5,481 bases of DNA from Actinomycetota bacterium. GTDB lineage: Bacteria; Actinomycetota; Actinomycetes; Nanopelagicales; Nanopelagicaceae. Made by a program: the position numbers and the translations under genes. The stretch lies in assembly GCA_009702465.1 (NCBI GenBank), contig WLHY01000064.1, positions 1 to 5,481 on the forward strand, read 5' to 3'. The notes under the pieces are model-generated. The model did no database searches, was not told the DNA's origin, and saw nothing but the letters and a program-made list of their open reading frames with translations. Positions 1 to 5,481 of this stretch are shown here, one piece after another; within the stretch, counting starts at the first letter, position 1, and each line of letters starts with the position of its first letter.

Positions 1-1898
1 CGGGATAGACCGGAGGTAATAACCGATCGCTTCTGATCTCCAGTTAATTCAGCTGTGTCATCAACCTCCTTTGCAATTAGATCTGTGATGTCGGCAATCT
101 TCTTGCGTAGTGGAGTTGGATCGATACCATGTTCGAGGTTGTAAGCCACCTGCTTTGCCCGACGACGATTTGTTTCATCAATCGCTTGTGACATGGAGTT
201 AGTTATTCGATCGGCGTACATATGTACCTCACCAGACACATTTCGCGCTGCTCGACCAATTGTTTGAATCAATGAGGTGGTGGAGCGAAGGAATCCCTCT
301 TTATCTGCATCTAGAATCGCTACTAACGATACTTCAGGTAGATCTAAACCTTCACGCAACAAGTTGATACCGATTAAAACATCATACTCACCTGTACGAA
401 GCTCTCGTAAAAGTTCAACTCGGCGCAAAGTGTCTACCTCCGAGTGCAGATACCGAACCTTTACTCCAAGGCCCAACATGTAATCGGTTAACTCCTCCGA
501 CATTTTTTTAGTTAATGTTGTTACTAACACACGCTCATTTTTCTCAGCACGAGTTCGAATTTCACCGATTAAATCATCAATCTGTCCCTTAATTGGTTTC
601 ACAACAATTCTTGGATCTACCAAACCAGTTGGCCTAATAACCTGCTCCACTAAATTGCTGCCAACCTTTGCCAACTCATACTTTCCAGGTGTGGCCGATA
701 GGTAAAGTATCTGATCAGTTCGCTCTAGGAACTCATTAAATCGTAATGGCCGATTGTCCATTGCACTTGGTAGGCGAAATCCATGTTCAACTAATGTTCG
801 CTTCCTGGCTGCATCTCCTTCGAACATTGCACCTATCTGTGGAACAGTTACATGTGATTCATCGATAACTAGTAGAAAATCCTCTGGAAAGTAATCAAGC
901 AAACAATTTGGGGCAGATCCGGCAGCGCGGCCATCCAGCTGCCTTGAGTAATTTTCAATTCCCGAACAAAATCCGAGTTGTTGCATCATCTCTAGATCAA
1001 AGGTTGTTCGCATCCGAATCCGTTGTGCTTCCAGTAATTTACCAGCCGCTTCAAACTCTTTAACCCGCGCCTCCATCTCTGCTTCTATCTCGACCATTGC
1101 TCGCTTCATGGTCTCAGGACCGGCGGCGTAATGTGTTGCCGGAAAGATGTACATCTCAGATTCATCTCGAATAATTTCACCAGTCAACGGGTGAAGTGTC
1201 ATAATCTTTTCAATCTCATCACCAAACATCTCAATTCGAAGTGCTAGCTCTTCATACATTGGAATGATTTCAATGGTGTCGCCGCGGACTCGAAATGTGC
1301 CCCGCTCAAACGCCATATCATTTCGTTTATATTGGATATCAACAAACTTACGTAGTAACTGGTTGCGATCAATTGAATCCCCAACCTTTAACCGAACCAT
1401 CCGATCTATGTACTCTTGCGGTGTTCCCAGGCCATAAATACAAGAGACGGTGGCAACAACTATTACATCTCTTCTGGTTAATAAGGAATTCGTTGCTGAG
1501 TGGCGAAGTCGTTCTACCTCATCATTTACCGAAGAATCCTTCTCAATAAAGGTATCGGTTTGTGGAACATAAGCTTCTGGTTGGTAATAATCGTAGTAAG
1601 AGACAAAGTACTCAACCGCATTATTTGGCATCAATTCGCGAAACTCATTTGCCAGCTGAGCAGCAAGAGTTTTATTTGGAGCGATAACAAGTGTTGGTCG
1701 TTGTACTTGTTCTATCAACCAAGCGGTAGTCGCTGATTTTCCAGTTCCAGTCGCACCCAATAGAACTATATCCTTCTCACCGGCTTGAAGCCGAGTAACT
1801 AGTTCAGCGATCGCAGCTGGTTGGTCACCAGATGGGATGTAATCACTTATAACCTCAAATGGCTCAACTTTGCGCTGTAAATCCGAGATCGGTCGCAT
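1..1898 (-). CDS. uvrB: UvrABC system protein B (excinuclease subunit UvrB), C-terminus cut off by window edge
   Basis: UvrB is the damage-verifying, ATP-dependent DNA-unwinding subunit of nucleotide excision repair. It is loaded by UvrA and then recruits the nuclease UvrC. The frame is open from the ATG at 1898-1896 to the window edge, 632 complete codons, with no net frameshift. Visible motifs are the Walker A loop GATGTGKS (residues 48-55), the tyrosine-rich beta-hairpin base [15 protein letters not shown] (98-112, with the paired tyrosines at 101/102 and 104/105 that clamp DNA), the helicase DESH box VIDESH (344-349) and the arginine-finger motif QTIGRAARN (545-553). The N-terminal and helicase parts are therefore complete. 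The family normally ends with a UVR motif that contacts UvrC, and this lies beyond position 1. The start is well fixed, just before the conserved [10 protein letters not shown] segment. The ATG overlaps the coaE stop and has no clear Shine-Dalgarno sequence, so translation is probably coupled to coaE. The sequence is of actinobacterial type ([16 protein letters not shown]). Confidence 0.97.
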   Translation of the reverse strand, partial: MRPISDLQRKVEPFEVISDYIPSGDQPAAIAELVTRLQAGEKDIVLLGATGTGKSATTAWLIEQVQRPTLVIAPNKTLAAQLANEFRELMPNNAVEYFVSYYDYYQPEAYVPQTDTFIEKDSSVNDEVERLRHSATNSLLTRRDVIVVATVSCIYGLGTPQEYIDRMVRLKVGDSIDRNQLLRKFVDIQYKRNDMAFERGTFRVRGDTIEIIPMYEELALRIEMFGDEIEKIMTLHPLTGEIIRDESEMYIFPATHYAAGPETMKRAMVEIEAEMEARVKEFEAAGKLLEAQRIRMRTTFDLEMMQQLGFCSGIENYSRQLDGRAAGSAPNCLLDYFPEDFLLVIDESHVTVPQIGAMFEGDAARKRTLVEHGFRLPSAMDNRPLRFNEFLERTDQILYLSATPGKYELAKVGSNLVEQVIRPTGLVDPRIVVKPIKGQIDDLIGEIRTRAEKNERVLVTTLTKKMSEELTDYMLGLGVKVRYLHSEVDTLRRVELLRELRTGEYDVLIGINLLREGLDLPEVSLVAILDADKEGFLRSTTSLIQTIGRAARNVSGEVHMYADRITNSMSQAIDETNRRRAKQVAYNLEHGIDPTPLRKKIADITDLIAKEVDDTAELTGDQKRSVITSGLS

Positions 1899-1900
1899 TA
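1896..1900 (-). promoter_or_regulatory. TAATG stop/start overlap joining coaE and uvrB
   Basis: On the minus strand the bases read TAATG. TAA (1900-1898) ends coaE and ATG (1898-1896) starts uvrB, sharing one A. The preceding 20 bases (TGCAAACAAAACTAAGTA) contain no GGAG-like Shine-Dalgarno sequence. Overlaps of this kind are known to allow termination-reinitiation by the same ribosome. I infer that uvrB is co-transcribed with coaE and translated largely by coupling. Confidence 0.8.
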
Positions 1901-2494
1901 CTTAGTTTTGTTTGCACTCACAAGTAAGTGCCAAACCCTTTCAACCTCTTGTGTTAACACTGAGAGATCTCCTGAATTTTCAATTACATAATCAGCGATT
2001 GATTTACGTTGGTCATCACTTGCTTGCGCAGCTATTCTTGCCTGGATTTGTGCCGGTGATAAACCACGTGCCAGCAACCTTTCAACCCTTACTGATTCTG
2101 TGGCAGATACTGCAATAACCAGATCAAAGTTATATTGATGCTTTGATTCAAAAAGTAGTGGGATTTGATTTATGATAATTGAATCTTTTGATGATTTTTC
2201 TACTACCTGAGAAAAGGCTTTGCGAATTAATGGGTGAGTAATTGCCTCTAACTTAGCTAATTTACTTGGGTCGGAAAAGACTATCTCTCCTAGTGCGGAA
2301 CGATTTATTTCGCCATCTTTTAAAACACCATCACCAAACTCAGCGACTACAGAGTTAAACCCCTCGCTGCCACGCTCAACTATCTCGCGGGCGATCTGAT
2401 CTGAATCAACTACAACGGCGCCCAGTCCAGTAAAGATGGATCCAACGGTGGATTTACCAGATCCAATTCCACCAGTTAGGCCGACTATCAACAT
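1898..2494 (-). CDS. coaE: Dephospho-CoA kinase (EC 2.7.1.24)
   Basis: CoaE catalyses the last step of coenzyme A synthesis, ATP-dependent phosphorylation of the 3'-hydroxyl of dephospho-CoA, in the cytosol. The 198-residue product has the normal length for a stand-alone enzyme and family motifs in order: P-loop GGIGSGKS (8-15), the active-site DSD followed by QIAREIV (30-38), THPLIR (86-91), IPLLFE (111-116), the lid motif RIAAQ (153-157) and the C-terminal ADYVIENSG (167-175). It is a single-domain enzyme; the mycobacterial protein carries an extra C-terminal GrpB/UPF0157-like domain that is absent here. The ATG at 2494-2492 is the only sensible start: an in-frame TAG lies four codons upstream and the P-loop begins at residue 8. 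No well-spaced Shine-Dalgarno sequence precedes it (the nearest, GGGAG, is 16 bases away), while a candidate -10 box lies six bases upstream, which suggests a leaderless message. It follows the rpsA terminator and overlaps uvrB. Confidence 0.96.
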   Translation of the reverse strand: MLIVGLTGGIGSGKSTVGSIFTGLGAVVVDSDQIAREIVERGSEGFNSVVAEFGDGVLKDGEINRSALGEIVFSDPSKLAKLEAITHPLIRKAFSQVVEKSSKDSIIINQIPLLFESKHQYNFDLVIAVSATESVRVERLLARGLSPAQIQARIAAQASDDQRKSIADYVIENSGDLSVLTQEVERVWHLLVSANKTK

Positions 2495-2514
2495 GGAGTA
2501 ACTCTATCTACTCC
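2495..2514. repeat. 6-bp inverted repeat GGAGTA-N8-TACTCC at the coaE start
   Basis: Positions 2495-2500 (ggagta) and 2509-2514 (tactcc) are perfect inverted repeats around an 8-base spacer. The spacer contains the candidate coaE -10 box, and the repeat abuts the ATG. On DNA it could be an operator. In a longer read-through RNA it would form a small hairpin hiding the only Shine-Dalgarno-like bases (GGGAG, 2515-2511). It is short enough to occur by chance. Confidence 0.5.
2501..2506 (-). promoter_or_regulatory. Candidate -10 box for a leaderless coaE-uvrB transcript
   Basis: The minus strand reads TAGAGT here, fitting the actinobacterial -10 pattern TANNNT. It is followed by TACTCC and then the coaE ATG, so the expected start of transcription falls on or beside the A of the start codon. 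No good -35 hexamer is seen 16-18 bases upstream. The idea rests on the spacing, on the strong terminator just upstream that makes a new promoter necessary, and on the lack of a well-placed ribosome binding site. Confidence 0.45.
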
Positions 2515-2533
2515 CTTGATTTTGATTAGCTGG

Positions 2534-2567
2534 AAATAAAAATTGCCCCGGTTTCCCGAGGCAATTT
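2534..2567 (-). terminator. Intrinsic terminator of rpsA
   Basis: On the minus strand, 15 bases after the rpsA stop, a 12-bp stem is formed by 2567-2556 (AAATTGCCTCGG) and 2551-2540 (CCGGGGCAATTT), with one G-U wobble and a GAAA (GNRA-type) tetraloop at 2555-2552. It runs into a T-rich tract (TTTTTATTT, counting the last stem bases). This is a textbook Rho-independent terminator oriented for rpsA. The plus-strand exit is less T-rich, so action in the other direction is unlikely. Confidence 0.93.
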
Positions 2568-2581
2568 CAATTTAATTTACT

Positions 2582-3922
2582 CTACTCAGCGGCTGGTGCA
2601 GGCGCAGCAGCATCTGCTGCTTTCGCCTCTGACTTCTGTTTTTTGTGTGCAATAAACTTTGCTTGAGCTTCAGCGTATTGACGCTCCCACTCCTCCCGTT
2701 GAGATTCATATCCAGCCTGCCACTCTTGAGTATCTGGATCAAACCCTTCTGGGTAAATAAAGTTTCCATTTGCATCATAACGCGCTGGCATTCCATATTG
2801 AGTCGGATCAAAGGCTTCGATCTCGACCTCTTCACCCTCATTAGCTTGCTTCAATGAGAGAGAGATGCGACGACGCTCTAGATCTATATCAATAATTTTT
2901 ACAAATAACTTATCGCCAACTTGAACTACCTGCTCTGGAATTTCAACATGGCGTTCTGCCAACTCTGAGATATGAACTAATCCTTCGATTCCTTCAAATA
3001 CCTTGATGAAGGCACCAAATGGAACTAACTTAGTTACCTCACCTGGTACAACTTGGTTAATTGTGTGAGTGCGAGCAAATGCCTGCCATGGATCCTCTTG
3101 TGTTGCTTTGAGAGAGAGTGATACCCGCTCGCGTTCAAAATCAACCTCAAGAACTTCAACAGTTACCTCATCGCCAACCTCAACCACCTCTGACGGGTGA
3201 TCGATATGTTTCCATGAAAGCTCTGATACATGAACTAATCCATCAACGCCACCGAGATCTACGAAAGCACCGAAGTTCACAATTGATGAGATCACACCAG
3301 ATCTAACCTGACCCTTTTGTAATTGATTTAAGAATGTAGTTCGTGATGCAGATTGAGATTGCTCAAGGAATGCTCGACGAGAAAGCACAACATTGTTGCG
3401 ATTCTTATCTAATTCAATGATGCGGCACTCAACCTGTTGACCAATGTATGGGGAGAGATCTCTGACTCGGCGCATCTCTACTAAAGATGCTGGCAAGAAG
3501 CCACGTAGACCGATATCTACAATTAGGCCACCCTTAACAACCTCGATCACCGTTCCAGTAACAACCTCATCACGCTCTTTCTTTCCTTCAACATCGCCCC
3601 AAGCCTTTTCATACTGAGCGCGTTTTTTAGAAAGAATTAATCTTCCCTCTTTATCCTCTTTTTGAAGAACTAGTGCTTCTACTCGATCGCCAACCTTTAC
3701 TAACTCATTTGGGTCAACATCGTGGCGGATAGAAAGTTCACGCGAAGGAATTACACCCTCTGTCTTGTAACCAATATCTAGTAAAACCTCTTCACGATCA
3801 ATTTGTACAACAATTCCTGAGACTAAATCTCCATCATTAAAATTTTTGATTGTGCCTTCAATAGCGGCTAAGAAATCTTCTGCACTTCCAATATCATTTA
3901 CAGCAATTTGTGAGGGTGTCAT
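2582..3922 (-). CDS. rpsA: 30S ribosomal protein S1
   Basis: S1 binds single-stranded mRNA and helps it dock on the 30S subunit during initiation. The 446-residue product has four S1 (OB-fold) domains at about residues 31-100, 118-183, 203-272 and 289-358. The last two show the classic FGAFVDLGGVDGLVHVSELS and PFGAFIKVFEGIEGLVHISELA signatures. This is the four-domain actinobacterial architecture, against six domains in enterobacteria. The N-terminus (QIAVNDIGSAEDFLAAI) and the linker ATQEDPWQAFARTH closely match mycobacterial RpsA. After the last domain comes a charged, aromatic tail (FDPTQYGMPARYDANGNFIYP, then a Glu/Arg/Gln-rich likely helix near 400-430). It ends in an Ala/Pro-rich stretch (AADAAAPAPAAE), shorter than my recollection of the mycobacterial tail. 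The ATG start fits the family. A GGAG lies 12 bases upstream, a slightly long spacing. It is transcribed alone or with read-through from polA and closed by the strong terminator at 2534-2567. Confidence 0.97.
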   Translation of the reverse strand: MTPSQIAVNDIGSAEDFLAAIEGTIKNFNDGDLVSGIVVQIDREEVLLDIGYKTEGVIPSRELSIRHDVDPNELVKVGDRVEALVLQKEDKEGRLILSKKRAQYEKAWGDVEGKKERDEVVTGTVIEVVKGGLIVDIGLRGFLPASLVEMRRVRDLSPYIGQQVECRIIELDKNRNNVVLSRRAFLEQSQSASRTTFLNQLQKGQVRSGVISSIVNFGAFVDLGGVDGLVHVSELSWKHIDHPSEVVEVGDEVTVEVLEVDFERERVSLSLKATQEDPWQAFARTHTINQVVPGEVTKLVPFGAFIKVFEGIEGLVHISELAERHVEIPEQVVQVGDKLFVKIIDIDLERRRISLSLKQANEGEEVEIEAFDPTQYGMPARYDANGNFIYPEGFDPDTQEWQAGYESQREEWERQYAEAQAKFIAHKKQKSEAKAADAAAPAPAAE

Positions 3923-3934
3923 TATTTGGGTGTA

Positions 3935-3938
3935 CTCC
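3935..3938 (-). promoter_or_regulatory. Probable rpsA Shine-Dalgarno GGAG
   Basis: The minus strand reads CCCTCGGAGTACACCCAAATA before the ATG. GGAG is 12 bases from the start codon, longer than the usual 5-9. The intervening bases TACACCCAAATA are one arm of the 13-bp inverted repeat described separately. Confidence 0.5.
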
Positions 3939-3944
3939 GAGGGT

Positions 3945-4009
3945 ATTGCAACTAGTAGGGACAGGGACGGGTAGAGCGAGGCGTAAGGCTACCTTTGCTC
4001 GGTTGCAAT
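3945..4009. repeat. 8-bp inverted repeat nested inside the 13-bp one
   Basis: Positions 3945-3952 (attgcaac) and 4002-4009 (gttgcaat) are exact reverse complements lying wholly between the arms of the outer repeat and in compatible order, so both could form one extended stem. The right arm sits immediately beside the candidate -35 box. An 8-bp match alone could be chance in a spacer this size; the nesting makes it more notable. Confidence 0.6.
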
Positions 4010-4049
4010 GGTCAAAGCGGTCCCAATCTGCTACACCCAAATAAGGCTA
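3984..4049 (-). repeat. Direct repeat TAGCCTTA (two copies) upstream of rpsA
   Basis: The minus strand carries TAGCCTTA at 4049-4042 and again at 3991-3984. Each copy contains a TANNNT hexamer. The nearer copy has a good -35 partner; the farther one (TAGCCT 4049-4044) has none at 16-18 bases. The farther copy could be a second, weaker promoter starting near 4038, or simply coincidence. Confidence 0.4.
3986..4015 (-). promoter_or_regulatory. Candidate rpsA promoter (TTGACC - 18 - TAGCCT)
   Basis: On the minus strand a -35 box TTGACC (4015-4010, five of six matches to TTGACA) is followed after 18 bases by TAGCCT (3991-3986), which fits TANNNT. Transcription would start near 3980-3977, giving a leader of about 55-58 bases that includes the GGAG. 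It is the best -35/-10 pair in the polA-rpsA spacer by eye. Confidence 0.55.
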
Positions 4050-4146
4050 TATTCACCATTTAATCAAATCTCAGGCCCTAAAAACCAGGTGATTCCACTA
4101 CAGTCGAAAATGCTTGCTTTGAAAATCACTCAAAGATCAAAGGGAA

Positions 4147-5481
4147 TTAATGAGCTGCTAGATCCCAGCTTTTACCAAAACCGATATTCACATCTAATTT
4201 AACCTTGAGTTTAAATGCAGCTGCCATCTGTTCACGGACAATCTTCTCGAGGAGCTGTGCTTCATCTGGCATAACTTCAAAGATTAATTCATCATGAACT
4301 TGCAGTAATGGTCGAGATTTTAAACTTTTCTCAATTAATTGTTGATTAATATTTAACAAGGCAATCTTTATGATGTCAGCTGCTGAACCTTGGATAGGAG
4401 CGTTCAAGGCTGCTCGTTCAGCGATCTCTCTACGCTGGCGATTATCATGATTGAGATCTGGTAGATAACGACGCCGTCCAAGAATAGTCTCGGTGTATCC
4501 CTTATCTCTTGCTTCAATCACAACAGTTTTTAAGTAATCACGGATACCGCCAAATCTTTCAAAGTATGTGCTCATTAATTTAGAAGCCTCGGTTGGATCG
4601 ATATCCAAAGTTTGAGATAAACCAAATGAAGATAAGCCATAGGCCAAGCCGTATGACATCGCTTTAATTGTTCGCCGCATTTCAGCATCAACTTCAGAGG
4701 GTTTAACCCCAAAAACTAAGGCACCAACTGTTGAATGTAGATCCTCCCCTGATTCAAATGCCTGAATTAACCCTTCATCATTTGAAAGATGCGCCATGAT
4801 GCGCATCTCAATTTGGCTGTAATCGGCGGTTAACAATTGAGTAAATGGATCCTGTGCTACGAAGCAACCACGTATATCTCGACCTTCATCGGTGCGAACC
4901 GGAATGTTCTGTAAATTTGGCTCAGTTGATGAAAGCCGTCCCGTGGCAGCAACTGTTTGCTGAAAGGTAGTGTGAATCCGGCCATCATCAGCGGTAGCGG
5001 AGATCAAACCCTCTACAGTGGTTTGCAACTTGCTGCTCTCTCTTATTCGCAGCAAGTGTTGCAATATTGGATGATTTGTTTTATTGAGTAACCAGTTCAG
5101 ACTCTCGGCATCGGTCGTAAAGCCAGTTTTAATCCTCTTAGTTTTAGGAAGTTTTAACTCATCAAAGAGAACTACCTGAAGCTGTTTGGGAGATGCAGCG
5201 TTGAACTCATGGCCAGCTACCTTGTATGCCGCCTCTGTCTGCTCTTTAACTATGGCGGCAAAATCTAGGGCCAACTCTTTTAGTTTTGCTGCATCTACTG
5301 CAATTCCAACCTTTTCTAGTTGAGCTAAGGCGATCAGGGTTGGAATTTCAATTCTTTCGTAGAGTTCGACCATCTCCTTATTACTTAACTCCGTGAATAG
5401 GATTTGATGCAAAGCGTAGATCCACCCTGCAGCTTTTGCTTCAAAGCTTTCAAATAAGCCATCTTGATCAATTTGAATACC
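4147..5481 (-). CDS. polA: DNA polymerase I, C-terminal polymerase domain (5' part outside window)
   Basis: Pol I fills gaps in excision repair and replaces Okazaki RNA primers. The frame is open from the right edge (first full codon at 5481) to TAA at 4149-4147, 444 codons, about half of a full-length protein. Visible in order are the thumb region with FNAASPKQLQVVLFDELKLP (about 93-112 of the fragment), GRIHTTFQQTVAATGRLSS, and PNLQNIP. Motif A is DYSQIEMRI, with catalytic Asp220 (codon 4824-4822). The motif B O-helix is RRTIKAMSYGLAYG, with Lys273 and Tyr277. Motif C is QVHDEL, with HDE at 396-398. The family-typical SWDLAAH end is present. The 5'-nuclease domain and nearly all of the (in actinobacteria usually inactive) 3'-5' exonuclease-like domain lie beyond 5481, so their state cannot be judged. 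Tyr277 is at the position of E. coli Phe762, as in mycobacterial Pol I. The true start is not in the window; any internal start codon near 5412 is not the gene start. Confidence 0.97.
   Translation of the reverse strand, partial: GIQIDQDGLFESFEAKAAGWIYALHQILFTELSNKEMVELYERIEIPTLIALAQLEKVGIAVDAAKLKELALDFAAIVKEQTEAAYKVAGHEFNAASPKQLQVVLFDELKLPKTKRIKTGFTTDAESLNWLLNKTNHPILQHLLRIRESSKLQTTVEGLISATADDGRIHTTFQQTVAATGRLSSTEPNLQNIPVRTDEGRDIRGCFVAQDPFTQLLTADYSQIEMRIMAHLSNDEGLIQAFESGEDLHSTVGALVFGVKPSEVDAEMRRTIKAMSYGLAYGLSSFGLSQTLDIDPTEASKLMSTYFERFGGIRDYLKTVVIEARDKGYTETILGRRRYLPDLNHDNRQRREIAERAALNAPIQGSAADIIKIALLNINQQLIEKSLKSRPLLQVHDELIFEVMPDEAQLLEKIVREQMAAAFKLKVKLDVNIGFGKSWDLAAH

Larger units (their letters stand above)
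3922..4044. repeat. 13-bp perfect inverted repeat spanning the rpsA upstream region
   Basis: Positions 3922-3934 (ttatttgggtgta) and 4032-4044 (tacacccaaataa) are exact reverse complements separated by 97 bases. The proximal arm contains the A of the rpsA ATG and the 12 bases before it. The distal arm begins right after a TAGCCT box. In an RNA covering both arms, the initiation region would be base-paired. A rough estimate gives well under one in a thousand for a 13-bp match by chance in a 224-bp spacer. Confidence 0.85.
3923..4146. other. polA-rpsA intergenic region (224 bp)
   Basis: This is the only sizeable gap in the window. The rpsA-proximal half (3923-4050) holds the candidate promoter, the Shine-Dalgarno sequence and all of the repeats. 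The polA-proximal half (4051-4146) is A/T-rich and shows nothing convincing beyond a weak 6-bp hairpin at 4117-4135 without a proper T-tract. I see no start-stop frame with credible protein character here; short plus-strand frames lack family features. Confidence 0.75.

Noticed and set aside
277..1736. Open frames on the plus strand opposite uvrB (277-483, 1295-1549, 1500-1736)
   Set aside because: They lie antisense to the continuous, motif-rich uvrB frame, have no family features and unlikely compositions. They are shadows of the real gene.
1..1898. Possible truncated or broken uvrB
   Set aside because: The frame stays open and conserved right up to position 1; the missing C-terminus is due to the window edge, not a stop or frameshift.
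1912..2118. Plus-strand open frame opposite coaE
   Set aside because: Antisense to an intact, well-recognised coaE; no protein-like motif.
2964..3240. Similar DNA blocks in rpsA (around 2964-2983 and 3220-3240)
   Set aside because: They encode the equivalent GLVHVSEL segments of S1 domains 3 and 4, so they are protein domain repeats, not a DNA repeat element.
2572..3306. Open frames within rpsA in other frames (2572-2841 minus; 2645-2857 and 3118-3306 plus)
   Set aside because: rpsA is intact and strongly conserved over this stretch. These frames carry no recognisable domain, and their composition (many Arg, Lys, Gln, Leu) is typical of off-frame reading.
4117..4135. Hairpin CTTTGA-N7-TCAAAG downstream of polA as a terminator
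   Set aside because: Only six mostly A-T pairs with a 7-base loop, and the only T-run (TTTT) begins six bases after the stem. Too weak to call.
4008..4202. 64-codon plus-strand frame across the polA-rpsA spacer, overlapping the polA end
   Set aside because: It has no ribosome binding site, no recognisable features, and runs through the candidate rpsA promoter and the polA stop.
5410..5412. TTG at 5412-5410 as the start of a short polymerase gene
   Set aside because: The same frame continues open to the window edge with polymerase-like sequence (DGLFESFEAKAAGWIYAL), so the gene simply extends beyond the window.

Overview
The window suggests an actinobacterium with an unusually low G+C content for that phylum (low 40s percent by rough eye count). 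Two things support this. The encoded RpsA, UvrB and PolA read almost block for block like their mycobacterial counterparts. The gene order polA - rpsA - coaE - uvrB, all on one strand, is the order known from Mycobacterium (Rv1629, Rv1630, Rv1631, Rv1633). A streamlined, low-GC freshwater lineage such as the acI/Nanopelagicales group would fit, but that placement is inference; no 16S or other marker is present.

All four genes lie on the minus strand, so they are transcribed from high to low coordinates. From 5481 down to 4147 is the 3' part of polA (DNA polymerase I, whole polymerase domain). Positions 4146 to 3923 form a 224-bp non-coding region that holds the likely rpsA promoter and a nested set of inverted repeats. 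Next comes rpsA (3922-2582, ribosomal protein S1 with four S1 domains). It is closed by a strong intrinsic terminator with a GAAA loop at 2540-2567. A short gap (2539-2495) carries a candidate leaderless promoter for coaE (2494-1898, dephospho-CoA kinase). The coaE stop codon overlaps the uvrB start by one base (TAATG). uvrB (1898 to 1) runs off the left edge, lacking its C-terminal UVR segment. Coding density is very high, and the only sizeable gap is the polA-rpsA spacer.

Functionally this is a housekeeping block: repair polymerase (PolA), nucleotide excision repair damage recognition (UvrB), mRNA binding in translation initiation (S1) and the last step of coenzyme A synthesis (CoaE). The terminator separates rpsA from a coaE-uvrB transcription unit in which uvrB is probably translated by coupling to coaE. 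I found no mobile element, CRISPR array, tRNA, rRNA or obvious novel protein system. The most unexplained signal is a perfect 13-bp inverted repeat upstream of rpsA. One arm covers the bases immediately before, and the first base of, the rpsA start codon. A second 8-bp inverted repeat is nested inside it.
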